Below are positions 49,797 through 60,700 of a DNA stretch of 64,000 bases, piece by piece (position 1 is the stretch's first letter; the number at the start of each line of letters is the position of its first letter). The DNA is taken from NCBI GenBank assembly GCA_029224185.1, contig CM055193.1, forward strand, positions 13,267,169-13,331,168. Direction: 5' to 3'. Source of the stretch: Karalla daura. Taxonomy: Eukaryota > Chordata > Actinopteri > Chaetodontiformes > Leiognathidae. The translations under genes were made by a program, and so were the position numbers. The notes under the pieces were generated by a model. That model was not told where the DNA came from. It did no database searches and was given only the letters and a program-made list of their open reading frames with translations.

Positions 49797-52478
49797 TCAC
49801 TTCCCCTTGTCAACCCATGCAAAGAAATTGCACCGAGCGTCCGGGTTGGAGGCATGGCCCTGAGGGCGAGCACACACGAAGAACTGTTTGCCAACATTTG
49901 GTCCCTCCTTCTTCACGGTGCGGAGGACACAGGGTTCTCCGTGGACCTTACAGGAGGGCGGCGGCGGGGGCCCGTGAAGCACCGACTTCCAGAAGCCTAA
50001 CGATGCCCCCTTCTTTGCGGCTGTCGGTTGCGTTGACTTCACCTGTGCATCCTGTTCCTCAGAAGTGGTACTACTGCAGAGCTGTGGTGAACCATTTAAG
50101 TTGAGCTTGGTGTCTTCAGGTTCACCACCTTTAAGCGAAGACCCACCCACAGTGGATGCTTTCTCAGTTTGAAGTGAAGATGAAACTTCAGCAGAATTTA
50201 CAACGTTGGTGGGTTTGGGTTTGAAAAAGGAGAGCAGGCTTCCCTGTGGCTTTGAAGAAGTCTTCGTCTTTTTCCCTTTTGGGGCGACTGCGTCTGTTGT
50301 TATGAGCCGTTTTACACCTTGGCTGTTTCCAGCTGCCACTGGGTTTAAATTCTCTCTCCTCTCCTCCTCTTCTTGAGATCCAGGTAATGCTTCTTTCTGC
50401 TCAGACTGGCACGGTTTTTGGTCCACTTTGACAAGGAAACGTGAGAGTTTCTGCTGCTTGCCAGCAAACTCTGGCAGATACCGTGTGCATAGAGGAGGGG
50501 GCTTGGAACTCGGCAGAAGGGAGCAGCTCAGTTTCGCCCAAACAGGGCAATGGTCTGAGCCCTCCACCTCTGGCATGATATCTGCTGCCACAAACTGCCC
50601 CTCGGTTAGCTGGCAGTCAGCAAATATGTAGTCTATGCGCGTGCCATAGTTGGTCTGCCGTGCTCCGGTAAGAGTGGACCAGCATGTGAAGGCGTTGGTG
50701 CGCGTTGGGTGGAAATGGCGAAAGGTGTCCACAAATTTTCCAGCGTGTTTGGGATCTGTTGAAGTGACCGCGGATCCTTCATCAGGTTCCTCCTCGGTCC
50801 TCTCCTCATCCTGCGTGGAGCTGTGCAAAAACCCATTCAGCCATTTCCTTCCAGGGTTTTCATCAAAATCATCCTACGGTTTGAGAAAAGCAAAGTCAGT
50901 TGTTTGGCATGAACAGACCATTGTTTTGCAATATAACATTGTTATAATAAAGAAATTGTTTAACATTTGTGGAAATGTTTCTTTCTTGTACTGCTATGAA
51001 CCTCATTTGTATCCATTTAAAGTCTTGCCTTGAGACCACGAAATAGAAATACAGCCAGTACACTCATACAGTTTGACACAAATGAAATATGATATGACAT
51101 GATATGTTTATTGATGAATGAGCTTTAGAACCACTAGTTGTTCCCTCGGTGTATTGCCTTTTTGCTAAGCTACAGCTAAGCTACGGGTTGCTGTCTATAA
51201 ACAATAAAAGACAAAAATCAGGGTAAAATGTCAAAATTTAAGAAAGGTCATTGATTTGACAGCATTAAAACACTGTACTTACAATATCGTTGGGGTCACA
51301 GTGGTCAATAGGCCGGTGAGATGTATTGACATCTCCTAACACAATCACATGGCTGAAAAATAAAACAGAACAAAATGAGTTTTTCAAACAATAAAGCAAT
51401 AGGTTACCAACCCATGATTCATATATCAACCATATTTTATTCATTCATTCTCTTAGCTGCTTTGTACCTTAACGGTGTTGCATGGTCAGTGAGAATGAAC
51501 TAAATGTGATTTACCATTAAGTGGTCCATGGAAGCGGTAAGTAAACATCAAGATATTCTCCTCAATTCTATACCAGTGCTCAAATGAAATAACACAACAG
51601 CTAAGGACAGATACAAGGCTGCATTGTTGGAAACTGTGAAGACTCTCACCTTCCAGCTTTCAGTATCGCCTCAGCCCGACACTGGAGCAACTTGTAAAAC
51701 TGCAGCTTGAACTGCTTCCGCTCAGGTTTTTCAGGGTCAGCACGTGGACAGTACACATTGATAACAGTTACAGTTTGCTCTTTGTCTTGACACCTGAGGG
51801 AAAGAAGAAAGAATGAGAAAAAGAAAATGAACAACTTACTAGGAATGAAGTAAATTAAGACTGGAGCTTTTTCCTCTCACCTGATTTTGTGCTGCGTTAT
51901 GACAGCTCGTCCCTCGTTGTCAAGAAGCTGCAGCTCTTCGCTGCAGAACTCTGACTGGTCACCATAACATCTCACTGTTCCTTCATGCTGGGTAAGCAGA
52001 CCTGTGAGACCCTCCTCAGCAGCACACGGAGTGGCACTGTCTTTACAGTAGGTTGCAACGCCTGAGGAAAGGTGCAGATACAGAGTGAAATGAATCGTAT
52101 GACAAACAAAGCACAAGTCAGTATATTGGAGTTGATGTGAATGTCACTGTAATTAACCTGAATAGCCACTGCGTCCTCGACTGAAGCTGAAGTAGGAGTT
52201 GTATCCTTCGACAATGGCAGTTCTCTCGTCGAGCAAATCTCCTGTGAGTGACACATTCGTTTTGAATTAAACTTTTTAAACGCAGCCAGATCAGGCTCCT
52301 ACTGACAGTACGACACTATCACTGCCATTTCATTCTGCAAACTCCCCGGGCTCACCCACTTACTTGTCACTTTTGTCTCCTGCACACAGATAATATCTGC
52401 ATCCAGGGAATCGAGAGCATTTTTAATTCCACCTCTGAAAGTCCTGATGCCATTTATATTCCAGGTTACGATCCTCAT
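49797..52478 (-). CDS. apex2: AP endonuclease 2 (APE2), complete
   Basis: This is a nuclear exonuclease/AP endonuclease for base-excision repair and 3'-end processing. Exons in transcript order: 52478-52364, 52241-52158, 52061-51881, 51793-51650, 51352-51283, 50873-49797; 556 aa. The exonuclease III-type (EEP) fold is shown by RIVTWNINGIR at the start, CVQETKV (Glu34, metal ligand), NVYCPRAD, LGDVNTSHRPIDHCD (catalytic Asp/Asn), TRIDYIFAD and the terminal EGSDHCPVWA with the catalytic Asp-His near 305. After the catalytic domain come a disordered stretch, a PCNA-interacting box QGSLLSFF near 408-415, and a C-terminal GRF zinc finger (about 505-550) with its Cys/His set and CNFFAWVD. The PCNA box and GRF finger separate APE2 from APE1. 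All key residues seem intact. The gene is head-to-head with the BICD-like gene. Confidence 0.97.
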
Positions 52479-52956
52479 TGTGTACAACTAAATGTGCTGG
52501 AGTAGGCACACATTTACCAATCTCAGAGCTAGCGTGCTAGTAGTGCATGCACCCGGAAGTAGAAAAAAGTAGAGCGGAAGCCTGATTATTTATTTATTTC
52601 ATGCTCTAATTTATAATTTCTCCCTCATTTCGGGCTTGTGAATGAAAAATAAATTAGATATATCAATTTAATTGATATCTGGTCTTTAGACTCGAGGCGG
52701 ACGGCAAACCAGTAGCCATGGCAACAGGTTTGCGGAAGATTGCATTGCGCATTTGTTTAGCTAGAGGGTGTAATCGTGCTGTCAGGGTTTCGGCGGGTAT
52801 TTGACACCAGAGCTCAACTCACCTCCCTGTGAAACGGGAGGAGACCCGGCTGGGAGGAAGGGTGAGGGCAGTGGGAAGCCTGGCCGCTGGTTCCCCGTGG
52901 CCGCTATCGACGCAACCAGACGGTGCAGTCTGCGTCTGTGAAGTCCAACCCCGGGG
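52479..52956. promoter_or_regulatory. bidirectional promoter, apex2 (-) / BICD-like (+), with noncoding exon
   Basis: The two genes diverge from this interval of under 500 bp. It holds an ETS-type site ACCCGGAAGTA at 52551-52561, a second GCGGAAG word near 52575, and an RFX/X-box half site CCATGGCAAC near 52716. CpG-bearing sequence follows, with a 5' UTR exon of the BICD-like gene ending at 52956 (donor GTGAGTG). No TATA box is seen in either direction. Start sites are inferred. Confidence 0.5.
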
Positions 52957-53850
52957 GTGAGTGTCCAACATCGGCCAGTCTGACTCCCTAATGGTCGCCG
53001 AGTAGCATGTAGCTAATTAGCTTCTCTGACCGGAGCGTTGTCACACCGGACGGAACCGGCGTTTCTCCCCCGTGAGTCGGACAAACTCTCTCTACAATAC
53101 GCCTGTGTGAACTTAACCCGCTGTAAAGCGAAGACGCTGAATAATTCAACTCGTTTTAGCATTATTTTATTTTTTGTTCAGCTACCATCACTGTGGTGTC
53201 ATCTGTTGTCCATATTAGCTCCAGCACTACTGCTCTGTATCCTCTTTTAAAACGGGTTGTAAATATGTTCACATTCGCGTGGGTTCAATCGATTGCCTCA
53301 AAGATGCCGTTTTGTGGCGCACAAAGAAAGGAACAGATGCTTGGCGTGCACATCACTTGGCACCGGGCAACCTGCCGGTGGTGGTGAGTCCATCTTCGGT
53401 CAAAGAAGGGGAACATGAGGGGATGATGGGGGGTGAGCTCCGCCCCACCCCGGCAGCCCCAGAATGTTTCGCTAAAGTATTATTAATCTAGACAAGTGTC
53501 CACAGACAGTTTGGATGAAATGGCACTTATTCGGGGTGGGTCCGAGCAGCTGTTGTAACGGTGTAGCTAGCATTAGCTCCACATTCTTCAGATGCTGATG
53601 CTGAATAGTCATAATGGTAGGTCTGTGATGTGCACAGGCCAGACTTGCATCCCAGTTCAAACACCCATGAGCCAGTAAGTGCCCACTGCTGTAGATAAGT
53701 GGCAGCATAAAGCGCAAGGTTTGTTTCAACAATTTACGTGGCTAACTAGCAGCAATGCGTGTTATATTTGTGCAGACTGCATCGATTTGGCCCATAGATT
53801 TATCTTGTGGACTCTGTGGTCCTTGCTCAATCTGTGTGATAATGTGATTT

Positions 53851-54098
53851 AAATGGTAGATGGTGAATGGACTGGTTCTTATGTACTACTTTTTCTTGTC
53901 TTCTTGAACCGCCTTAAACAGCACAGGTCAGAGTTGCCCATTCAGTCCCTCATCAAACACTGGGGGCAGAGCCTACCCCACATGGTCCATCTGCTCAATT
54001 CTGAGCTCTTTTTTTGACCCGTTACACACACATGGTGTAGCACGGATAAAACAGTATCTTGCCCAAATACATTGACATGTGGGCCTAAACCTCTAAAC
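53851..54098 (+). repeat. teleost interspersed repeat, copy B
   Basis: This shares with copy A (15010-15335) the order TGAATGGACTGGTTCTTATG, a CATTCAGTC block, CCCCACATGGTCCATCTGCT and TATCTTGCCCAAATACATTG. It is more diverged and lacks the GAACCACCGACC end. Its edges are set by comparison with the matching sequence at 54551-54620. Confidence 0.55.
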
Positions 54099-54119
54099 CT
54101 ACACAAAACCTCTTTCCTT

Positions 54120-54240
54120 TCCTGGCCATTGTTCTGAATCCATCCATCTTGCCCACTTTGTACTCAGTGGTATTGCGGGGGTAGGTCGGAGCTGATCTCC
54201 AGGGAATATGCTCGAGAGAGGCCTTCAGTCCATCTCCGGG

Positions 54241-54281
<41 letters not shown>

Positions 54282-54480
54282 ACGCACACACACACACACA
54301 CACCATTCACTCACTCTCACACATTAATTTTATAGTCTCCGTTTGGCCTAAATATGCATGTTTTTGGAAGAAAACTGAAGAACCCACATGCAGGGAGAGC
54401 ATGTTAACTACACAGAGAAAGGCCCTTGGTCTGACCAGGACACAAACCTGTGAAGATCTCACTGTATTCCTGTTTATGAT
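54120..54480 (+). repeat. fish interspersed repeat interrupted by (CA)n
   Basis: Words such as GGAGCTGATCTCCAGGG, CACCATTCACTCACTCTCAC, TATAGTCTCCGTTTGG, TATGCATGTTTTTGG, AAGAACCCACATGCAGGGAG and ACACAGAGAAAGGCC follow the order of a widespread fish repeat. A CA microsatellite occupies 54244-54303 within it. The copy is degenerate. Confidence 0.5.
54244..54303. repeat. (CA)n microsatellite
   Basis: CA repeats with three CG interruptions, inside the fish repeat in the BICD-like 5' intron. Confidence 0.95.
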
Positions 54481-54741
54481 GTTTTTGCAAACTGCAGGGA
54501 TTTGAGTCTGAGCCATTTGGCATTTACAGTTTTGCCATGTTAATTTGGCCCCTTGCTCAATTTGTGTCATAATGTGATTTCTACAAACCCTCTTTGTCGG
54601 TCTGGCTATTGTTCCAAGTGCTTTATGTAATCCCCATCTTTGTGTTTTGGCTTTTCCAGTGCGGAGTAATGAGAGAGGAGGAGTGAAGGAAGCAGGTGTC
54701 CCAGTAGAGCGTTAGCACACCAGTGGGAGACCGAGGCAAGG

Positions 54742-57700
54742 ATGCTGGAGGCGGACGCAGACCCAGCAGGTCAAGCACTGCAGGGGGAAGAGGAGGCGGA
54801 GATGGAGAGCCGGGACCTGAAGGCTGAGGTGGTGCGGCTGACTCTGGAGCTCCAGGAAGCCACGGAGGAGAAGCTGCAGGCGGCCCGCTATGGCCTGGTG
54901 GTGCTGGAAGAAAGCGCCGCTCTCAAGATGAAAAACAGGCAGCTAGAAGAGGAGCACGAAGTCCTCAAAGGGGAATTACAGCAGCTCAAAGAGGTAGGCC
55001 CTCCAGTGAGAAAACAGCGGCCTGGGAAGTTCTCATTTCCAGTCGCACATGCTTTTATTCCACATTTGTTCTTCACAGGACACCTGTGTTTGCTTTCACA
55101 ATAAACCAGACATGGCTATATGGTCTGAAACAGGCATTTTCTTGAATTTCAGCTGTGTCTCCACCACAATGAAAGAAGACTGTAATATAAGAGTGTCTTA
55201 TCTTTTTGAATAGAGAATACGCCCAGAGCCCAAATCTCCTTATCGAAGCTCCTCATTTTAATTTAACAGCTGAGGCTCTCCCTCGCCAGCCCTATAAAGG
55301 TGCTATTGTCGTCCGCCTGCACCAGTGACCTATGACGTGGATTTGATTGCTCATCCCATCGTGCCTTTTTGGCAACTCCTCAACAATACCGGTTCTGTTA
55401 GAGTCTCGTATGAAACCTTCAGCGAAGATGCTTGTGGTCAAACGCTGAGTCAGTCCCGCTCTGGAAAGCCACTCTCAGTCTGATCGCGCTAGCGGGAGAA
55501 GGCTGTTAAGCAATTAAGATAAACGCCGCAGCCAATTTGCCAGCACATCCGATGTGCTTAACATATTACATTTTTCGCAAACTGATTTCGATAGGGAACG
55601 GCCCAGGGTTAAGGACTGAATTAGATTAGAGAGGGATAGTCAAGATAAAAAGATTAGGCCAATATGCCAAAACTCAGCTTATCATATAATCCATATTTCA
55701 CAGATGTTTTGACGTGGTGACATATGATGTTCATTACTTTGACGTTTTAATCAAACTTGACGGCAGGGAACCTCTGCTAGCATCCAAACTGTCTACCTCT
55801 GTGCTTTTTCAAGTCCTATATGGCTGTCAAATAGTTAATTAATCATCTTTTTTTGGTTCATTTATGCTCTCGTTCCTCTTTTAAAGGTGAATTCTGCCTA
55901 ATAACTGTTACGCGATGGGTTAACGCTGTTTGCTCGTTTTGAACTTTGACAAAAACGTACCAGATGGGCCATGAAGTTATTCACTATGCCTGAAAGAGGC
56001 TTTTTAAAAACGGGTTTATATAAGAAGATAATCCTGTAAAATTCAATCCTTTCATGTGGGCAGATTTCTGCGTGGACAATTGCTCTACCCACATTTATAA
56101 AATGAGAGAAAATGTAAAAAAAAAAAAAAAATTATCCAGCTTACAGGCAATTGGATCTCAAGCAATAGATAGGTGCCAGAATGACACTAGAATTGCCTCG
56201 TTCTTCTGATGTTTTATAACCGCACGCCAGGCAAGGCGCTTTATGTCTTAAAGGAGAATTTCAGCTATGTTTTGTAATCTGCCTAAACCTCGTTTCTTGG
56301 CCGTTTACCTATCCGGGCTTCTGGCAGGAATGTAACAAAGCGCAGCACACCCGTGCTGTGAATTAGCGGCATTATATAAGCGCCGGGCCGTGATGTTCAG
56401 CCGAGCGCGTCTCACTGAACACCTTCTCCAGTGGTCCTGCCCGTGGCAGCCATCGATGCGTAGCGGGTTAAGGTCGCAAAGCGTGCCCGTCTGCGGAAAA
56501 AAACAAATGCGTTGCATCTGTCGGCCTGCGGAAGCTGCCGTTAGGGTGTCCTGTTACCAACCCACAACAGCTATATCCTCACTAGGATCAAGTTTAAACT
56601 GGTATTCTCAGTGAAGTCGTTTAAGACGCCTCTATTTCTTTCCCTTGTTTGAGCGGCGTAGCAACAGTGGCGTAGCAACAGTGAATTTAGGCGGGTTCTG
56701 CAGGTTCTGCCCGTCTCTTGATCTCTCTCTCTCTCTCTCCTCTCTTTTTAAATGAAGGCATTTGCGGACACGGTGAGCAGCCAGAAGCGGGCCGCTGCTG
56801 ATGGAGAGTGCCGGGAGGAGAGCCTGCTGCAGGAGACGGCCTCCAAGGAGGCTGCCATGGCAACCCGCATGGAGGAAGTTCAGGGAGACCTCAAGCAGGC
56901 GCGCCTCGCCCTGGGCAACGCCCACGCCGACATCGACCGGCTGGGCGTGGTGTCCAACCAGCTCAAGAAGGTAGCGCGCGGGGCTGTTGGTCTGCATTAT
57001 GTCGGCCTCCCTCTCCCCAGGATGCTTGTGGTGGAGCCACGGGTCTATGGACAACGTGGCCGCTTTTGAACTTCATTCCCCTTGTATAATTCAGCCATCC
57101 GGGCTGTTGGGCTGTTATCTTACCCGCTCTGTCTGCTGGAGCTTATCTCCAGGGCATATATATATACATACATACAGTAGAGTGAAGGCAGAGGATACAC
57201 CCCTGGACAGGTCACTTGTCCATCGCACACAACACTCACGCTCGCACCTCGAGGTGTGAGTGTTGTGTGCCACGGACAAGTGACCTGTCCAGGGTCCCTT
57301 CCCCTGCCTCGAGTCTCAGGTCCACCCAAACGTGCATGTCTGTGGCCCGCGTCGAACCCAGGACCTTCGCGCCTGCACACTGTGAACCGTTGGCTCGAGA
57401 TCCGCTTGTTGTTGTGTCGCTGCAGGAGTGCGAGTGCTTGGAGGCGGAGAAGGGCCACCTGAGGGACGAGATAAAGGAGTACAAGGTGCGGGAGCAGCGC
57501 CAGCTGCAGGACAACGCCGAGCTGGAAGACGAGAACATCTCGCTGCAGAAGCAGGTGTCGGTGCTGAAGGAAAACCAGGTCAGTCCTCGCCCGGGCCGCG
57601 AACTCGGAACAGACGCGCCGGACTGGGAAGCGGGCAGCCGGCATCGTAAATGATAAGGAGCCCGTTGGGAACGATAATATTTATCTGCGGCGTTATGCAA

Positions 57701-60700
57701 ACTAAATTACACGGCCTCCCAACATGAGCAGACCTTGCTTTATACCTGTTACGTGACACGCACGGTGGAAGTCATTCGTGTAGCTGTGTCAACTCGCCAT
57801 TAATTACCCAGGGTGTGATAGTAGTGCGTCAGTGTGGACTCGGTTGTGTGTATTGTGGCTGTGCCAGGGAAAGCGTCCCCGACTAGTTCTAAAAGCAGCA
57901 CGGCGTATTTGTTCGTCCGCTTTGATCTGTTGACGTTAAGATAGAAAATGCTAACATTGATGAGAAAGCCCTCTTTGTTGTTTTTACAGTGTTCACTTAT
58001 GATAAATGGTGGAATAACTGACTCGAGGTACTATTTTTAAGTGATGATTTATGAATGAAGCAGAGTTCATTATCATATTCTGTCACTGAATTGTATTTAT
58101 AAAGTAGTTGCATCACCATAGAGGAAACAGTCTGCAGTGATTCAGTCACTGCTCCACTCCACTGTCACTCCAGACAGAGTCCCCTTACTCCCACTTTTTT
58201 TCCGAACGTAGCGTTTGTAGCCTCCAGCTATTGTCAGTTTCTCCATTCAAACTATTGTCATCCATTGATCCTTTGCTGCCGCTGCTCCCCTTTCCCTAGT
58301 TTGCCGTGGTGACTCCACGAGGAGTATTCTAATTAAACATTTATCACTTCACATCACGTTTTCTCAGGGAAGTTGCACAGATAAAATGCCAAACAGTTCC
58401 TAGAGACCTCATCTCCTACGATTCGTTGAGGCGCCTCACAAATCATTTCCCAAAATGTCTTGACTTTTTTTTTTTTTTCTTTTGCATCAAAGGACCCACA
58501 TTCTCAGCATTCTCACTTGTGGAGTAATAAAGCGAATGGATCCGGGAAAATCGCCTCGTCTAATCTGATTTAATGTGTCTTTAATGTGTGAAATGAATTC
58601 AGTTTCTCACTTCATATAGAACTCCTCAGAGCGGGAGAGGCTGTGCATATCCACAAGAGTAATCAGCAGCATGTCCCTTTGTCCTAAAACCGTGTTGGTC
58701 CCTGGAACTGCTTGAGTTCACGATGTGCATGTGCGCTTGTGCCGTGCTCCAGGTGGAGTTTGAGTCCATCAAGCTGGAGCTGACCCAGAAGAACGACGAG
58801 CAGGAGGAGATGCGCGCTCAGCTGGACGAGGCAGTGAGGCTGAAGGAGATAACCGAGAGGCAGCTGGATGAGGCCCTGGAAGCCCTGAAGGAGGAGAGGG
58901 AGCAGAAGAACAGTCTGCGGAGGGAACTCTCCGCCCTGACCCTCAACCCCTTCGACTCTGTGGGGAACCTGGAGCTCCACCTGGAGCAGCTCGACGACAG
59001 CCAGGAGGAGGGCCAGGGCGGAGAGGGCGAGGGCGAGGGAGAGGAACAGGACAGTGGCATTAATAATGGTTCTGGGTCTGCTCCCGGTTCTGCTCACCCT
59101 CCTCACTTGGGGGGCTCCAAAAGTAACGGCCTCATCCGGCGCTACTCCACTCCACGCAACAGCGACGTCTTCCTGCGCGCCCCGGCCTCCGGGCTGGTCT
59201 CGGACCTGCTGAGCGAGCTGCACTTCTCCGACAGTCAGAAGCTCAAACAGCAACTGCTACAGGTAGGAAACAGGACGGCCCGTCTTTAATCTGTCACCAT
59301 ATGTAATACACAGGCAGAATATGGATGCATTAAAATGGGATTGGTGTCCTCTTTTAGAGTCAGACTCTCAGTTTCGGCTGACGTTACAAGACGTGCAGCT
59401 CTCAGTGAATTCATGATGATCGCAGCTATCGTGTGCTGATCATTGAAGTGTGATTAGGAAACAGCCTTGCGTAAAGGCTGGATGGAGCTTAGTTTCAGTT
59501 TTGATTGTTATGCCTTGTTGCCATGGTTCTGTTTTTTTCTAAAATATGTTTTTGCAGCCATTAGTAGACTGATAGGAACTTCCTTTGGTAACTAAGAGTT
59601 TCAATTATTATTATTATTTATCAAGTCTGTCACATGATCTGCTAATTTTACCCGGGACATTGCACAAGAGAAAGTGAGCGCAGTGAAATTATTGATAAAA
59701 TTAGATTAGGTTAGATTTCCACCGTGTTTGTTTTACCTGAATGAGACAGGCTGAGAGTTTTACATTAGTTAAAAACATTTTTCTGAGGTTAAGGTTGTAA
59801 GCTTGAGCTGAAATCGTGCTGAACATATGCACATCAATGACAGAACGTAAAACGATGAAATAAGATAATACAGAGCAAAATGGCAAACTGCAGTAGGTGA
59901 TAGAAACGCTGCACGACCGCTCTCACTGTGGACACCGTGCAGTGGTCCGGCTCAGCCTAGATTATAAACCAAGGAGAAAAAAACGCTTTTCAAAGAGGAT
60001 TTAAAAGTCTCCAAGTTCAGCGCCGATCTGATGTGCCAGGAAGGCATGTTCCAAGGCCTCAACAAGAACTAATGCATGACAGCGATATGTTCTGCTATTG
60101 TTTTGAATATCCAGTAATAGTCTGCAGACTTCTTCTAACACCAGCTACGCCTACGATTAATCATTATTAGGTCTGAACTAGGCTGAGCACTCAGACAGGC
60201 TGCTTTGTATATAAGAGCTGTGAGCAGGGATGTCTGTCGCTTCCTGCTTCAGACCACATCCGCTGCATGTCTCTCTACTGTGACAAACCACCTGGCACCA
60301 GTGTGTAACACCTACTGCACTCCCTCAGCCTCACAGCTCCCACCTGAGACACTGGGACACACTCCCCAAATACTGGGGGCTCAGGAACACTGAGGACGTC
60401 TTGAACCGTCATCCGTCTCTGTCTGGAGGACATTTATAATTCATGATGCACTTAAAACGGGGGTTGGGTTAGCAAGCTGCTACCCACCAGATGTTTGGAG
60501 TGGGGAGCCGAATGGGGTCAGCTACTTCTGCACATGAAAAATGCATTAAGAGTGAAGGTGGTCGGGGGATAACTGCGTGATCCCGGGGCCATTGTCCTTT
60601 TGTTTAATGAGAATACTCAACACTTAGGTTTGGTCTTCTGATATTGCCAGTAAGGTAATAGAATAGAAAAGTGTCTCTGTGACAAATATACATGCTTGTC

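Larger units (their letters stand above)
53768..54620 (+). repeat. direct duplication, one copy carrying an insertion
   Basis: The block 53821-53850 (CCTTGCTCAATCTGTGTGAT and ten more bases) recurs at 54551-54580 with only two differences. Similarity extends leftward (GCAGACTGCATCGATTT against GCAAACTGCAGGGATTT at about 53771 and 54487). It also extends rightward, but only after skipping 53851-54098: CTACACAAAACCTCTTT at 54099 matches CTACAAACCCTCTTT at 54581. The second copy therefore looks like the empty site for the element inserted in the first. Confidence 0.65.
52957..54659 (+). other. BICD-like 5' intron rich in nested repeats
   Basis: The intron runs from the noncoding exon to the acceptor CTTTTCCAG at 54659. 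It contains a local duplication, repeat copy B, another fish repeat and a CA microsatellite, listed separately. Confidence 0.5.
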
